DNA of 64,000 nt from Altericroceibacterium indicum (GTDB taxonomy: Bacteria; Pseudomonadota; Alphaproteobacteria; Sphingomonadales; Sphingomonadaceae): the NCBI RefSeq assembly GCF_009828105.1, contig NZ_WTYQ01000005.1:168613-232612 (forward strand), read 5' to 3'. Shown here piece after piece: positions 17,217 through 27,639 of this stretch. Position 1 is the first letter of the stretch; each line of letters opens with the position of its first letter. The notes beneath the pieces were generated by a model. That model saw only the letters and a list, made by a program, of their open reading frames with translations. It had not been told where the DNA came from and ran no database searches. Made by a program: the position numbers and the translations under genes.

Positions 17217-18221
17217 TCAATATTTTGCGTCGACCCAATGTGTTTTTGAATCGCTATAGCCATCGTAAATCGCACGGGCGATGGTGGCGATCTTAGCTTC
17301 ACGATTGGCGCGCGTGCCTTGACCGGTCACATAAATCGCTACGGCAAAGGAGCGGCCATCAGGCGTGGTCACAATGCCGATATCGCTCGACGTATTGTGA
17401 AGCGATCCGGTTTTATGCGCAACGGTTACGGTGGAAGGCATCTGGGCGCGGATACGGCGCGTGCCGGTGCGGCACTTTTCCATTGTGGAAATCAGAAAGC
17501 TGCGGCTCTGTTCGCTCAGCCAGTCGCCCTGATACAGGCCTTTGAGCAAGCGCACCATCGCCTTGGGCGATGCACTGTCTCGGGTGTCTATGTGAGAAAC
17601 GGGGTCAATCTCTCCATCGTCACGCACAAGAGTGGCAATATCGCGGGTGAGTGTGAAATTGGTGATCTTTGTCTGCCGGTGAACCCACTCATCCACCACG
17701 CTTGGACCACCAAGAGCCGCGAGAATGGCGTCAGTCGCAGAATTGGAACTGCGCGTCAGCATCAAGGTAATCAGCTCACGAGCGCTGAGATATTGGCCTT
17801 TTTTCACCGGGGCAATTTTGGAGGAAAAGGGCTTGGAACTCACCGGCACCATCAGCGGATATTCGCTGCTGAGGCTGAGCTTCCCCTTATCCACACCGTC
17901 CAGATAAGTGGCTGCAATGGCAATCTTGCTGGTGCTGGCCATGGGGAAACGCTGATCTCCCAGGACGGATAATTCGCGGCCGGTTGATAAATCGATCGCA
18001 GCAACGCCGATGCGGCCCTGATCGCCATTGGCAATCTGTGCAATTCGACTTTCGAGCGCACTTCTTAATTTCGGGCTGTAATCATGTGGGGCACGCAGAT
18101 CGGTGCCGAGGGCGGTGTCGAAAGCCGCTTCAAAAGTCTGGTCACTCGCCTGCGCCGGGGCAATGATGGCGGTGGCGAGAGCTAGCCCTGCAGCGATGCG
18201 ATGGATCAGTCTCGTTTTCAT
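17217..18221 (-). CDS. Class A beta-lactamase-like serine hydrolase
   Basis: A 334-aa exported protein (signal about 1-26, IIAPAQA-SDQ) of the penicillin-recognising fold. The catalytic Ser96-x-x-Lys99 (MASTSK), SSN at 158-160 (class A SDN position) and K270-T-G are present. In the omega loop the RDS at 214-216 aligns with the class A Arg178-Asp179 pair, yet the canonical Glu166-x-x-x-Asn170 is not seen; Asp201/202 and Glu204 are nearby. It may hydrolyse beta-lactams poorly, or act on peptidoglycan. The start is ATG 18219-18221; a TTG nine bases upstream is also in frame. Confidence 0.82.
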   Translation of the reverse strand: MKTRLIHRIAAGLALATAIIAPAQASDQTFEAAFDTALGTDLRAPHDYSPKLRSALESRIAQIANGDQGRIGVAAIDLSTGRELSVLGDQRFPMASTSKIAIAATYLDGVDKGKLSLSSEYPLMVPVSSKPFSSKIAPVKKGQYLSARELITLMLTRSSNSATDAILAALGGPSVVDEWVHRQTKITNFTLTRDIATLVRDDGEIDPVSHIDTRDSASPKAMVRLLKGLYQGDWLSEQSRSFLISTMEKCRTGTRRIRAQMPSTVTVAHKTGSLHNTSSDIGIVTTPDGRSFAVAIYVTGQGTRANREAKIATIARAIYDGYSDSKTHWVDAKY

Positions 18222-18378
18222 GACTCTCAATTAAAGGAAAGTTTCTTGGGAAATTGTTAACTTAGCCAGTACACTTACACCAAGCCATATCGGACGAGCC
18301 GAGCAATTTTTTGCGCTGAAGTGATGGAACCTGCGGTTTTCCGGGATTCGCGCACCAAGTTACCTGCAATGGGGAACA

Positions 18379-18408
18379 CAAAAGGCGGCGAAAATGATTC
18401 GCCGCCTT
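18379..18408 (-). terminator. Intrinsic terminator of the host-attachment-family gene
   Basis: On the minus strand AAGGCGGCGAA and TTCGCCGCCTT pair around a 5-base loop and are followed by TTTTGTGTT. It lies 25 bases past the stop of the 18434-18841 gene. Confidence 0.85.
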
Positions 18409-18433
18409 CCGATGTTTCGACTGGTTTATGCAG

Positions 18434-18841
18434 TTAATGTGCCGCGATGGCCTTTTCGATCACATCGGCGGGTTCATTGGCTAGTTCTTTGGCCAGCTCA
18501 CCCACGAGCTTTTGTTCAAGCTCCTTATGATAATGGCGGCGCATTTCGCCCAGCGTTTTAGGGTCAGCAATCACCACCAGATCATCGATCTTTCCAGCCA
18601 GCACCTGTTCGTTGAGCCATTGTGCAGCAGCGGCACCATGCGCCAGTTCATTAAGATCGGTGCGGCCGTGGCGTTGCCCGCCATCATCCTGATGGCGAAT
18701 ACCCGCGCTGAAGTTGGTAGCTTCCAATTCAGGGTTACTCACCTTTTCAAGCTTGGGCTCAAAAGCTTGCCCTTTGTTCCGCATCACGACAAAGCGGGCT
18801 CCGTCTACAATAGCGACATGTGCCATATGCGGACATTTCAT
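18434..18841 (-). CDS. Host attachment family protein (baeRF-like)
   Basis: A 135-aa protein resembling the family named after an Agrobacterium protein needed for attachment to plant cells. Family traits seen are the N-terminal VAIVDGARFVVMRN strand, an RHQDDGGQRHGRTDLNE loop and a C-terminal LVVIADPKTLGEMRRHY segment. The fold is related to archaeal/eukaryal release-factor domains (baeRF), but the molecular role is not known. The start at 18841 is supported by AGGAG eight bases upstream. It is a single gene with its own terminator, divergent from the GGDEF gene. Confidence 0.8.
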   Translation of the reverse strand: MKCPHMAHVAIVDGARFVVMRNKGQAFEPKLEKVSNPELEATNFSAGIRHQDDGGQRHGRTDLNELAHGAAAAQWLNEQVLAGKIDDLVVIADPKTLGEMRRHYHKELEQKLVGELAKELANEPADVIEKAIAAH

Positions 18842-19023
18842 GAATCGTTCTCCTCTTTTATGTTCTTAGAGCCAACGCACAGCCACACACAATGTGCCCG
18901 GTTTCCGGTGTAGTGAACTATGTGCGTAATATTAGTCGTTTATGGGTCAGGAATATAGTATCGAGTGCCTGGGACGTGCGTTCAATGTGGCCAGATAGAA
19001 AGATCATCCACAACGTTGTGTAT

Positions 19024-20745
19024 ATGAAACGCGGGGCTGTATTATTGTGTTTAGTTGTCTCAGTCTTTTTTCTGGGAATGACTACACCTGCCCAGGCAAA
19101 AGAATCTGTCTTTAAAAACAGCTGCTTATTAGCAAGTGATACACCTCTCGATGTTGTAACAGTCAAACAACGTGGCGACTGGAACTGTAAACCTACCAAA
19201 GAAGCTGCACGTTACCCTTATGTATGGCTGCGGATGAACATCGATAGTCCGGCCTTGCGCGATCTTTCCAAAGCCGGCGATTTGGAATTGGCCAGTGACG
19301 CCTCTCCCTTTCGCGGCCTGATGGTTCATATGGAATTTACCGATGGATCGGAAAGCTCCCATTATTATGATGCTCAGGCCTTAGCGCGCCATTTTGGTGC
19401 AGGGACGTGGTTTAGCCTGCCGCTGGACACGAAGGGGAGAGCGCTACAAGCGCTCTATGTGCGTGTGGATAAACCCATGGGCATTCTGGTCAGTGAGATG
19501 CTGGAGCTGGACAGCGGAGCCCATGCTGATGGCGAACGGCTCTCTGCCTTGGTCAGTTTTGCGCTGGTCGTGGGTATGATGGGATTGGCGGCGTTCTACT
19601 GTGCCAGCCTGTTCATTGTGATGAAGGCTAAATTCATCCTTTATCATGCCTTCACCGGCGTATTGCTGGCGCTCTATACGATCGCCTCAAGTTCACTGAT
19701 CTTCCTGTTCTTCCCCGGTACAACATTGTGGGTGAGGTCAGGCCTGTCATATGGCTGCGCGGCACTGGCTATGGCCATGCTGGTGCCGTTTTTGTTGTCC
19801 TTTCTTGAACGTGATGCGCTGTCCCCTCTTTTTAAGAAAATCGGGATGAGCTTTACTCCATTTGCATGTTTTGCCGCGCTTGTGGTTCCGATTTTCGGGG
19901 AAGTATTGCCGTTTAAAATACGGCCCCTGTACCATTTATTATTCGTGCCAGGACCTATCATTTTCACTCTGGTCTGCGTCAATGCCTGGCGCCGTGGCAG
20001 TATCGCGGTGCGTTATGTCGTGCTGGCCTGGGCTCTGCCGGTTGCCATGGCGGCCGAAAGGGTGTTGCGCGGCCTCAATTTCTATAGCGCTCCCATTGAA
20101 TGGGATTACGGCTTTTATGTTGCGATGGGGTATGAATCCATCGTCATGGTGATGGCGGTGGCATGGCGTGTGTCTCAATTGCGCAGGGAGCGGGATCGCG
20201 CACTGGCACGACGTGATGAGCTGACGATTCTTGCCGAAACAGACGGTTTGACCGGATTGCCCAACCGCCGTTCTTTTGACCGGCAGGAATGGATGGAAAA
20301 GGATCACCTTGTCCTGCTTGATGTGGACCATTTTAAACTGGTCAATGATCAGCATGGTCACCTGATCGGAGATGCTGTGCTTAAAGTTATCGGGCGCGAA
20401 TTGGCCTTCGCTGTGGAAGATCGGATATTGGTCCGCGCGTGGCGGCTGGGAGGTGAGGAATTTGGTGCGCTGATCGTGAGCGAGTCTGGGAGCCAGGCCA
20501 GTGTTGCAATGGACGAATTACGCCAAAACATCACGGCAGCGGTGGCTCATGAGGTCAGCGTTCTTAAAAAGCCTTTGACGCTGAGCGTGGGCGTTGCCCC
20601 TGCCTGGGGGGCAACCCTGTCCCGCACATACAGGCTGGCAGATGCCGCGCTGTATCGGTCAAAGGCGCTTGGCCGCGACAGAGTATGCTATACTCAGAGC
20701 AATAGTGAGAAGAGCACGATCTACGAGTGCATTGCCGCAGCGTGA
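19024..20745 (+). CDS. Membrane diguanylate cyclase (7TM-DISM-like sensor plus GGDEF)
   Basis: A 573-aa protein making cyclic di-GMP. A signal peptide (MKRGAVLLCLVVSVFF...AQA) is followed by a periplasmic region of about 170 residues, a block of about seven hydrophobic helices (roughly 190-380) and a C-terminal GGDEF domain (DGLTGLPNRRSFD; RLGGEEFGALI). The active-site GGEEF is intact. An RxxD inhibitory site five residues before it is not evident, so product inhibition may be absent. The layout matches 7TMR-DISM sensors. I chose ATG 19024 because it begins the signal peptide; an in-frame ATG at 18892 would prepend an unlikely 44 residues. Confidence 0.9.
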   Translation: MKRGAVLLCLVVSVFFLGMTTPAQAKESVFKNSCLLASDTPLDVVTVKQRGDWNCKPTKEAARYPYVWLRMNIDSPALRDLSKAGDLELASDASPFRGLMVHMEFTDGSESSHYYDAQALARHFGAGTWFSLPLDTKGRALQALYVRVDKPMGILVSEMLELDSGAHADGERLSALVSFALVVGMMGLAAFYCASLFIVMKAKFILYHAFTGVLLALYTIASSSLIFLFFPGTTLWVRSGLSYGCAALAMAMLVPFLLSFLERDALSPLFKKIGMSFTPFACFAALVVPIFGEVLPFKIRPLYHLLFVPGPIIFTLVCVNAWRRGSIAVRYVVLAWALPVAMAAERVLRGLNFYSAPIEWDYGFYVAMGYESIVMVMAVAWRVSQLRRERDRALARRDELTILAETDGLTGLPNRRSFDRQEWMEKDHLVLLDVDHFKLVNDQHGHLIGDAVLKVIGRELAFAVEDRILVRAWRLGGEEFGALIVSESGSQASVAMDELRQNITAAVAHEVSVLKKPLTLSVGVAPAWGATLSRTYRLADAALYRSKALGRDRVCYTQSNSEKSTIYECIAAA

Positions 20746-20792
20746 TCGGGTTTCTCTGCGCACGATACGGTGAGTATTAGCTTTTATGCAAA

Positions 20793-20820
20793 AGGCCCGG
20801 AGGATTGCTCCCCCGGGCCT
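20793..20820. terminator. Terminator between the GGDEF gene and groEL
   Basis: AGGCCCGG (20793-20800) pairs with CCGGGCCT (20813-20820). On the minus strand it is followed by TTTTGC, serving groEL; on the plus strand by CTTCATT, serving the GGDEF gene. Confidence 0.85.
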
Positions 20821-20853
20821 CTTCATTTGCAAAATTTGCGTGGGCTGATGGGC

Positions 20854-22521
<1,668 letters not shown>

Positions 22522-22558
22522 CTAGAAAACTTTGGGAAAATCGTCACACGGGGATGGC

Positions 22559-22846
22559 TCAGGCCATCACACCCATGATGTCGCTTTCCTTCATGATGAG
22601 CAGGTCTTCACCGTCGACCTTGACTTCAGTGCCGGACCACTTGCCGAAAAGCACGCGATCACCAACGTTGACGTCCAACGGGGTAACCTTGCCATCTTCA
22701 GACTTCGCGCCAGTACCAACAGCGACGATTTCGCCTTCGCTGGGCTTTTCTTTAGCGCTGTCTGGAATGATGATGCCACCGGCCGTTTTTTCTTCGGCCT
22801 CAATTCGACGGACCAGAACACGGTCGTGCAGCGGACGGAATGCCAT
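22559..22846 (-). CDS. groES: Co-chaperonin GroES
   Basis: The 95-aa lid of the GroEL cage. It begins [29 protein letters not shown], which includes the family signature and the GroEL-contacting mobile loop, and has the [24 protein letters not shown] core. First gene of the operon. The 5' leader contains the CIRCE operator. Confidence 0.99.
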   Translation of the reverse strand: MAFRPLHDRVLVRRIEAEEKTAGGIIIPDSAKEKPSEGEIVAVGTGAKSEDGKVTPLDVNVGDRVLFGKWSGTEVKVDGEDLLIMKESDIMGVMA

Positions 22847-22880
22847 ATGTATGACCTCTTCCTAGAGTTGAATATGTGTT

Positions 22881-22907
22881 TTGGCACTCTCCGATTGAGA
22901 GTGCCAG
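22881..22907 (-). promoter_or_regulatory. CIRCE operator (HrcA-binding site) of groESL
   Basis: TTGGCACTC, nine bases, GAGTGCCAG: a perfect 9-bp inverted repeat matching the CIRCE consensus TTAGCACTC-N9-GAGTGCTAA at most positions. It lies 35 bases before groES, at or just after the predicted transcription start. HrcA repression with release on heat shock is the known role of this element. Confidence 0.95.
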
Positions 22908-22914
22908 CGAGGGG

Positions 22915-22943
22915 GATATGGTTCTGCGCTTTGCTTGCGTCAA
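22915..22943 (-). promoter_or_regulatory. Candidate groESL promoter
   Basis: On the minus strand TTGACG (22938-22943) and CATATC (22915-22920) are spaced by exactly 17 bases. The CIRCE element begins 8 bases downstream, the usual position for repression of initiation. Confidence 0.65.
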
Positions 22944-22997
22944 GCACCTGTTGGTGCATTTTTTTGACGCAGTGATGAATAGGGCGGCAGGCCGTTC

Positions 22998-24395
22998 TCA
23001 GTGCCGGATGAGGTTGAGCTTTTCGCGCCGGAGCCAGCGTTGGAGCAGCGCTATGGAAACGAGACTCAGGCCGGTCGCAAGGCCGATCCAGATGCCCTGG
23101 CCTGCAAAGGGCGTTTCAAATCCGAGATAGATAGCCAGCGTGAAGCCGCAGCCCCAATAGCCGATCAGCGCAAAGGTCATCGGGATGCGGGTATCCTGAA
23201 GGCCGCGTAATGCGCCCATCAAAATGGCCTGCACTGTATCTGACAATTGGAATGCGGCAGCAACCGCGAGGTAGCTGACGGCAAGGGCCGCAAGAGCGCG
23301 ATTTTCAGGCGCGGTCGGGTCGATCCACGGCGTCAGCAGGAATTCGGGTGTGAAAAGCATAGCGCCGCCAGTGAAGGCCACAAAGGCAAGACCGCAGATC
23401 ACCGCTGCCCATCCGGCGCGGCCGACTGCCACCTTGTTGCGCGCACCATAATGATAGCCCACGCGGATTGTGGCGGCCTGTCCGATCCCGAAAGGAATCT
23501 GGAAAGCAAGGGCAGCGATATTGATTGCCAGAGTATGTGCAGCCAGTTCCAGCGCACCGATATTTCCCATCAGGAAAGCGGCGGCGTTGAACAGGCCGGC
23601 TTCAGCAATGATGGTGACAGCGACCGGGCAGCCTATGCGCAGAATGGTTCGGAAGGCAGCCCATTCTGACCGCCACACATTGCCGAAAATATGGTAGCGC
23701 CGCAGCCGCCGGTCGCTGTGGATGGCGAGGATGTAGGCTCCGAGCGTTGCAATGCCGGTGATGACACTGGCCCAGGCCGCGCCTTCCAGCCCCAGTTCGG
23801 GGAAGCCAAAAGCGCCAAATACCAACAGATAATTTCCGACGAAGTTGACCGGCAACATACTAAAGACAATGAAAGTGGCAAAGAAAGGCCGGCCCAGCGC
23901 GGACACGAAATTGCGCAGCACATTCGCCAGAAGCTGTGGGATGAAGGCCCAGGCAATAATATCGAGATAGGCTGAGGCTGGTGCTGCGACCCGTGGCTCC
24001 TGTCCGGTGATCCGCATCACCCATTCGCCCGCAAAGCATAGTGCCATGCCGGACAGGCCAAACAAGATACTGAGCCAGAAAGCCATGCGGGTTGCCCGGC
24101 GCACTTCGCGCACGGCGGGGCCTTTGCGTCCAATGGCTTCGGCAATCACCGCACTGACAGAGCCGGTGAGGCCCATCAGGCTCCACAGAATTGTCCCCTG
24201 GAATGCCACCGCCAGACTGGAGCCTGCCAATTCAATCGGGCCGAGCCGGGCAATGAACATGACGTCCATCGCGCCGATGGCCATTTGCAGCAACCCGGCC
24301 AGCGCCAATGGCCCGGCAAGACGCAAGGTGGCAGCAAATTCGCCGCGCCAGCTATCGGTTGTTTTACCGATGGATCGAGGGTTGATGACAGACAT
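22998..24395 (-). CDS. MATE family multidrug/metabolite efflux transporter
   Basis: A 465-aa inner-membrane protein with about twelve hydrophobic helices arranged as two similar halves, as in MATE (NorM/DinF-like) antiporters driven by Na+ or H+. Typical features are the N-terminal LALAGLLQMAIGAMDVMFIARLG helix and an internal repeat starting near LRIGCPVAVTIIAEAGLFN. The substrate cannot be told from sequence. It is divergent from the cytochrome gene, and the 186-base spacer holds a strong inverted repeat. Confidence 0.93.
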   Translation of the reverse strand: MSVINPRSIGKTTDSWRGEFAATLRLAGPLALAGLLQMAIGAMDVMFIARLGPIELAGSSLAVAFQGTILWSLMGLTGSVSAVIAEAIGRKGPAVREVRRATRMAFWLSILFGLSGMALCFAGEWVMRITGQEPRVAAPASAYLDIIAWAFIPQLLANVLRNFVSALGRPFFATFIVFSMLPVNFVGNYLLVFGAFGFPELGLEGAAWASVITGIATLGAYILAIHSDRRLRRYHIFGNVWRSEWAAFRTILRIGCPVAVTIIAEAGLFNAAAFLMGNIGALELAAHTLAINIAALAFQIPFGIGQAATIRVGYHYGARNKVAVGRAGWAAVICGLAFVAFTGGAMLFTPEFLLTPWIDPTAPENRALAALAVSYLAVAAAFQLSDTVQAILMGALRGLQDTRIPMTFALIGYWGCGFTLAIYLGFETPFAGQGIWIGLATGLSLVSIALLQRWLRREKLNLIRH

Positions 24396-24540
24396 AAAGC
24401 TGGTGCGGATAGGAGTATTTCAGAAGCTGTGCCAGCGCTATTGTCGCAGACGGGTTGGAATTGGCGGGGGCTGCGACTGCCGGGTGACACACCTACCGGC
24501 TTTTTGCTGCGCCTCTACAGTTTGAGCCTTGCATCACGGG

Positions 24541-24569
24541 ATTATCACGATAGTAACGATCGTGATAAT
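24541..24569. promoter_or_regulatory. AT-rich 11-bp inverted repeat before the cytochrome c gene
   Basis: ATTATCACGAT (24541-24551) and ATCGTGATAAT (24559-24569) are perfect complements with a 7-base spacer. The repeat ends two bases before the ribosome site GGAG (24571-24574). It lies in the spacer shared with the divergent MATE gene. It looks like an operator for a dimeric repressor, or a hairpin masking the ribosome site. Confidence 0.6.
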
Positions 24570-24581
24570 TGGAGTGGAATC

Positions 24582-25073
24582 GTGACGTTTCAAAATTTTC
24601 TGGCCTGTTCTGTTCTGTCTATCGTGCTGGTCGCCTGCAGCGGTGGAGAGTCGAATGATGGAGGAAGTGCAGCCCCTTCATCGACAGATAGTGAGGCTGG
24701 GAACACGGTAGCGTCACAAGCGCCTGCGCCCACTGAAACATCGGATGCAGCCGAAACCTCCGCAGTATCAGCCGTATCAGGACCGCCCAAGGCATTTGCG
24801 CAATGTTCGATCTGTCATTCCACACAGCCGGGCAAGAACATGATCGGCCCTTCTCTGACGGGCATTTATGGGGAGAAAGCGGGCGAGGTCGAAGGTTTCC
24901 GTTTCAGTCCAGCCATGTTGAAATCCGGCCTTGTGTGGGATGATGCTACGCTTGATGCCTATCTTGAAAATCCGCGCAAAGTGGTTCCGGGCACCCGGAT
25001 GAGCTATGCCGGGATGAAAAATCCGGAAATGCGCAAAGAAGTGATTGCTTATATCAAGTCCCTCACTTCCTAA
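24582..25073 (+). CDS. Lipoprotein c-type cytochrome
   Basis: A 163-aa periplasmic, membrane-anchored electron carrier. A hydrophobic start with lipobox LVAC19 predicts lipidation. A Ser/Thr/Ala/Glu-rich linker (20-68) is followed by a class I cytochrome c domain: heme motif C75-S-I-C78-H79 and probable axial Met140 (PGTRMSYAGM). The start is GTG 24582, seven bases after GGAG 24571-24574; longer in-frame starts would remove the lipoprotein signal from the N-terminus. The domain is close to mitochondrial-type cytochromes c. The partner oxidase is not in the window. Confidence 0.88.
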   Translation: MTFQNFLACSVLSIVLVACSGGESNDGGSAAPSSTDSEAGNTVASQAPAPTETSDAAETSAVSAVSGPPKAFAQCSICHSTQPGKNMIGPSLTGIYGEKAGEVEGFRFSPAMLKSGLVWDDATLDAYLENPRKVVPGTRMSYAGMKNPEMRKEVIAYIKSLTS

Positions 25074-25083
25074 TAAAACTGCC

Positions 25084-25180
25084 CAAGGATACGCGCTCTT
25101 GGTAATAAAGTGAGAGCAGATGGTCGCTCACCTTATTGCATTGTGCGGTGATGGCTCTTAGCCGCTTTCGGGTATCCTTG
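25084..25180 (+). ncRNA. Candidate structured leader RNA of metY
   Basis: Three complementary pairs form a closed three-way fold in the 129-base gap before metY. The outer stem is CAAGGATAC 25084-25092 with GTATCCTTG 25172-25180 (9 bp, perfect). Inside it, 25102-25114 (GTAATAAAGTGAG) pairs with 25127-25139 (CTCACCTTATTGC; one G-U, one mismatch), and GCGG 25145-25148 pairs with CCGC 25162-25165. The fold ends about 10 bases before the ribosome site. A methionine-pathway gene is a classic riboswitch target, but I do not find the SAM-I or SAM-II consensus. Part of it may instead be the terminator of the preceding gene. Confidence 0.45.
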
Positions 25181-25202
25181 CGATAGTTCGGGAAGAGAGC
25201 CT

Positions 25203-26504
25203 ATGACTGACAGTACACTTCATCCAGAAACGCTTGCCCTCCACGCTGGCTGGCGGGCCGATCCGGTGACCGGCTCGGTCGCGCCGCCGATCTACCAAAC
25301 CACATCTTATCAGTTTCATGATGCGGATCATGCGGCCAATCTCTTCGCCCTGAAGGAATTGGGCAATATTTACACTCGCCTCGGTAACCCAACCACCGAC
25401 ATTCTCGAACAGCGCGTCGCTGCGCTGGAGGGTGGTGCCGCAGGGCTTGCCGTGGCTTCAGGGCAGGCGGCTTCGGCATATGCGGTGCAGAATCTTGCCG
25501 TTGCAGGCGATAATATCGTCAGTGGCACCGATCTGTATGGCGGGACCTATAATCTCTTCGCCAACACGCTGCGGGCAATGGGGATTGAAACCCGCTTTGT
25601 CGATCCGGGTGATCCGGAAGCTTTTGCAAAGGCCTCTGACGAACGCACGCGGGCCTGGTATGTCGAGACATTACCGAATCCGAAGCTGGTGGTAAGCCCA
25701 ATGTCGGATATCGCTGATGCCGGGCGCGCTATGGGTATTCCGCTGATCGTGGACAATACCGCGGCACCTTTGATTGCTCGTCCGCTCGATCATGGAGCTG
25801 CCATCGTGGTTTATTCCACCACCAAATATATCGGCGGCCATGGCACGTCGATTGGCGGCATGATCGTGGATGGTGGCAATTTTGACTGGGGCGCTTTCCC
25901 GGAACGCCAGCCTTTGCTCAACACACCTGATCCAAGCTATCACGGTGCGGTGTGGTCTGAAGCGGCGAAGCCTTTGGGACCCATTGCTTATGCCTTGCGC
26001 GCACGAACTGTGCTGCTGCGCGATCTGGGGGCGGCGCTCTCTCCGTTCAATGCGTTTCAGATATTGCAGGGACTTGAAACCCTGCCGCTTCGGATGCCAC
26101 GCCATTGTGAGAACGCGCTGAAGGTCGTGGACTTCCTTTCCCAGCGTGATGATGTGACCCGGATCATTCACCCATCGGTGCAGACCGGGGTGCAGCGGGA
26201 GCGGGCAGACCATTATCTGAAAGGCGGCTTTGGCGGCTTGGTGGGTATGGAGCTGGCTGGTGGGCGCGATGCTGGCCGCCGCTTCATTGATGCGCTGAAG
26301 TTGTTCTATCATGTCGCCAATATTGGGGACGCGCGTAGCCTTGCGATCCATCCTGCCTCAACCACACACTCCCAGCTATCGGAAGAAGAGCAGGTCGCGA
26401 CCGGCGTATCTCCGGGCTATGTGCGCCTGTCCATCGGGCTGGAGCATCATGACGACATTCTGGCCGATCTGGCGCAGGCTTTGGACAGCGCCGCCAAGGC
26501 TTGA
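25203..26504 (+). CDS. metY: O-acetylhomoserine sulfhydrylase / Cys-Met metabolism PLP enzyme
   Basis: A 433-aa PLP enzyme that joins sulfide (or methanethiol) to O-acetylhomoserine to give homocysteine (or methionine). Family features seen: LHAGWRADPVTGSVAPPIYQ N-terminal segment, YTRLGNPTTD, the PLP-stacking region SGQAASAYA, and Lys208 in YSTTKYIGGHGTSIGG as the Schiff-base lysine. Length and the long C-terminal domain fit the OAH-sulfhydrylase branch better than shorter cystathionine lyases. ATG 25203 follows GGAAGAG. A structured leader is predicted upstream. Confidence 0.9.
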   Translation: MTDSTLHPETLALHAGWRADPVTGSVAPPIYQTTSYQFHDADHAANLFALKELGNIYTRLGNPTTDILEQRVAALEGGAAGLAVASGQAASAYAVQNLAVAGDNIVSGTDLYGGTYNLFANTLRAMGIETRFVDPGDPEAFAKASDERTRAWYVETLPNPKLVVSPMSDIADAGRAMGIPLIVDNTAAPLIARPLDHGAAIVVYSTTKYIGGHGTSIGGMIVDGGNFDWGAFPERQPLLNTPDPSYHGAVWSEAAKPLGPIAYALRARTVLLRDLGAALSPFNAFQILQGLETLPLRMPRHCENALKVVDFLSQRDDVTRIIHPSVQTGVQRERADHYLKGGFGGLVGMELAGGRDAGRRFIDALKLFYHVANIGDARSLAIHPASTTHSQLSEEEQVATGVSPGYVRLSIGLEHHDDILADLAQALDSAAKA

Positions 26505-26584
26505 CACCCACTCCTGTCGCCTGCCTTGCTCTGATCCGAGTGAGGCAGGCAGACTGGCTGGCGCTAAGGCGCTAATATGATAAA

Positions 26585-26620
26585 CAACAAAAAGGGCGGC
26601 ACCTCGCGGTACCACCCTTT
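26585..26620 (-). terminator. Intrinsic terminator of rplJL
   Basis: On the minus strand GGGTGGTACC and GGTGCCGCCC pair (10 bp with G-U pairs) around a 4-base loop, followed by TTTTTGTTGTT. A weaker T-run on the plus side could also serve metY. Confidence 0.85.
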
Positions 26621-26677
26621 TCCTGTCTCTCAGGCTTGAGAGAAGTAGCGGGTCCGGGCAAGCCGGACCCAACCCAA

Positions 26678-27046
26678 TTACTTGAGTTCGACAGTTGCGC
26701 CGGCTGCTTCGAGCTTAGCCTTAACTTCTTCAGCTTCAGCCTTGCTGACGCCTTCTTTGACAGCCTTAGGCGTGCCTTCGACGAGAGCCTTGGCTTCCGT
26801 GAGGCCCAGACCTGTGATGGCGCGGACTTCCTTAATGACCTGGATCTTCTTGCCACCGTCGCCGGTGAGAACGACGTCGAATTCGTCCTTTTCTTCAACT
26901 GCAGCAGCTTCAGCAGCTGGGCCAGCAACGGCAACAGCAGCAGCAGCAGAAACGCCCCAAGCTTCTTCAAGCGCGGTTGCGAGTTCAGCAGCTTCCATAA
27001 CGGTAAGCGTTGAAAGTTCTTCTACGATTTTGGCGATGTCTGCCAT
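26678..27046 (-). CDS. rplL: 50S ribosomal protein L7/L12
   Basis: The 122-aa stalk protein that recruits translation factors. It has the N-terminal dimerisation domain ([26 protein letters not shown]), an Ala-rich hinge (about 34-52) and the conserved C-terminal domain ([31 protein letters not shown], split by known helices). Second gene of the rplJ-rplL pair, followed by a terminator instead of rpoB, which is the unusual point here. Confidence 0.99.
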   Translation of the reverse strand: MADIAKIVEELSTLTVMEAAELATALEEAWGVSAAAAVAVAGPAAEAAAVEEKDEFDVVLTGDGGKKIQVIKEVRAITGLGLTEAKALVEGTPKAVKEGVSKAEAEEVKAKLEAAGATVELK

Positions 27047-27120
27047 GATACTTCACTCCAATCAGATGACTTGCCCGGCCCATTTCGGTGCCGGGAGAAT
27101 GTTTGCTTGCGTTGAACCGC

Positions 27121-27636
27121 TTACGCTGCGTCCTTGGCGGCATATGCGCCAAATACACGAGCGAGCTTATTGGCGGGTTCGTTGACAACGCGGGCGATTT
27201 TCGTCGCCGGAGCGTTGATGAGGCCCACCAGCTTGCCGCGCAGCTCGTCGAGCGATGGCATAGAGGCAAGAGCCTTTACACCAGCTTCATCGAGCTTAGT
27301 CGCACCCATTGCGCCGCCGACGATTTCGAGCTTGTCGTTCGTCTTGGCGAATTCCACGGCAGCCTTGGCGGCTGCGACAGGGTCCATTGACCATGCCAGT
27401 GCGGTAGGACCGGTAAGATATTCTTCCAGACCTTCGTACTGCGTGTCTTTGAGGGCGATCGTGGCAAGGCGGTTCTTCGCAACCTTATAAGTCGCGCCAG
27501 CATCACGCATCTTCGAACGCAGTTCAGTGGACTGAGCCACCGAAAGGCCGAGATTGCGGGTGACAACCACCACGCCCATCTCGTTGAAGACAGCGTTAAG
27601 CTCGGCGACCGCGTCGGTTTTTTGCGAACGATCCAT
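27121..27636 (-). CDS. rplJ: 50S ribosomal protein L10
   Basis: The 171-aa base of the ribosomal stalk, binding 23S rRNA and L7/L12 dimers. It starts [23 protein letters not shown] six bases upstream fixes the ATG at 27636 rather than the longer frame to 27792. The C-terminal helix ([15 protein letters not shown]) provides L7/L12 sites. rplK and rplA are not adjacent upstream. Confidence 0.98.
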   Translation of the reverse strand: MDRSQKTDAVAELNAVFNEMGVVVVTRNLGLSVAQSTELRSKMRDAGATYKVAKNRLATIALKDTQYEGLEEYLTGPTALAWSMDPVAAAKAAVEFAKTNDKLEIVGGAMGATKLDEAGVKALASMPSLDELRGKLVGLINAPATKIARVVNEPANKLARVFGAYAAKDAA

Positions 27637-27639
27637 GCC

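Noticed and set aside
25081..25202. SAM-II riboswitch before metY
   Set aside because: SAM-II is common before alphaproteobacterial methionine genes, but its conserved core is not present; I report only an unassigned fold.
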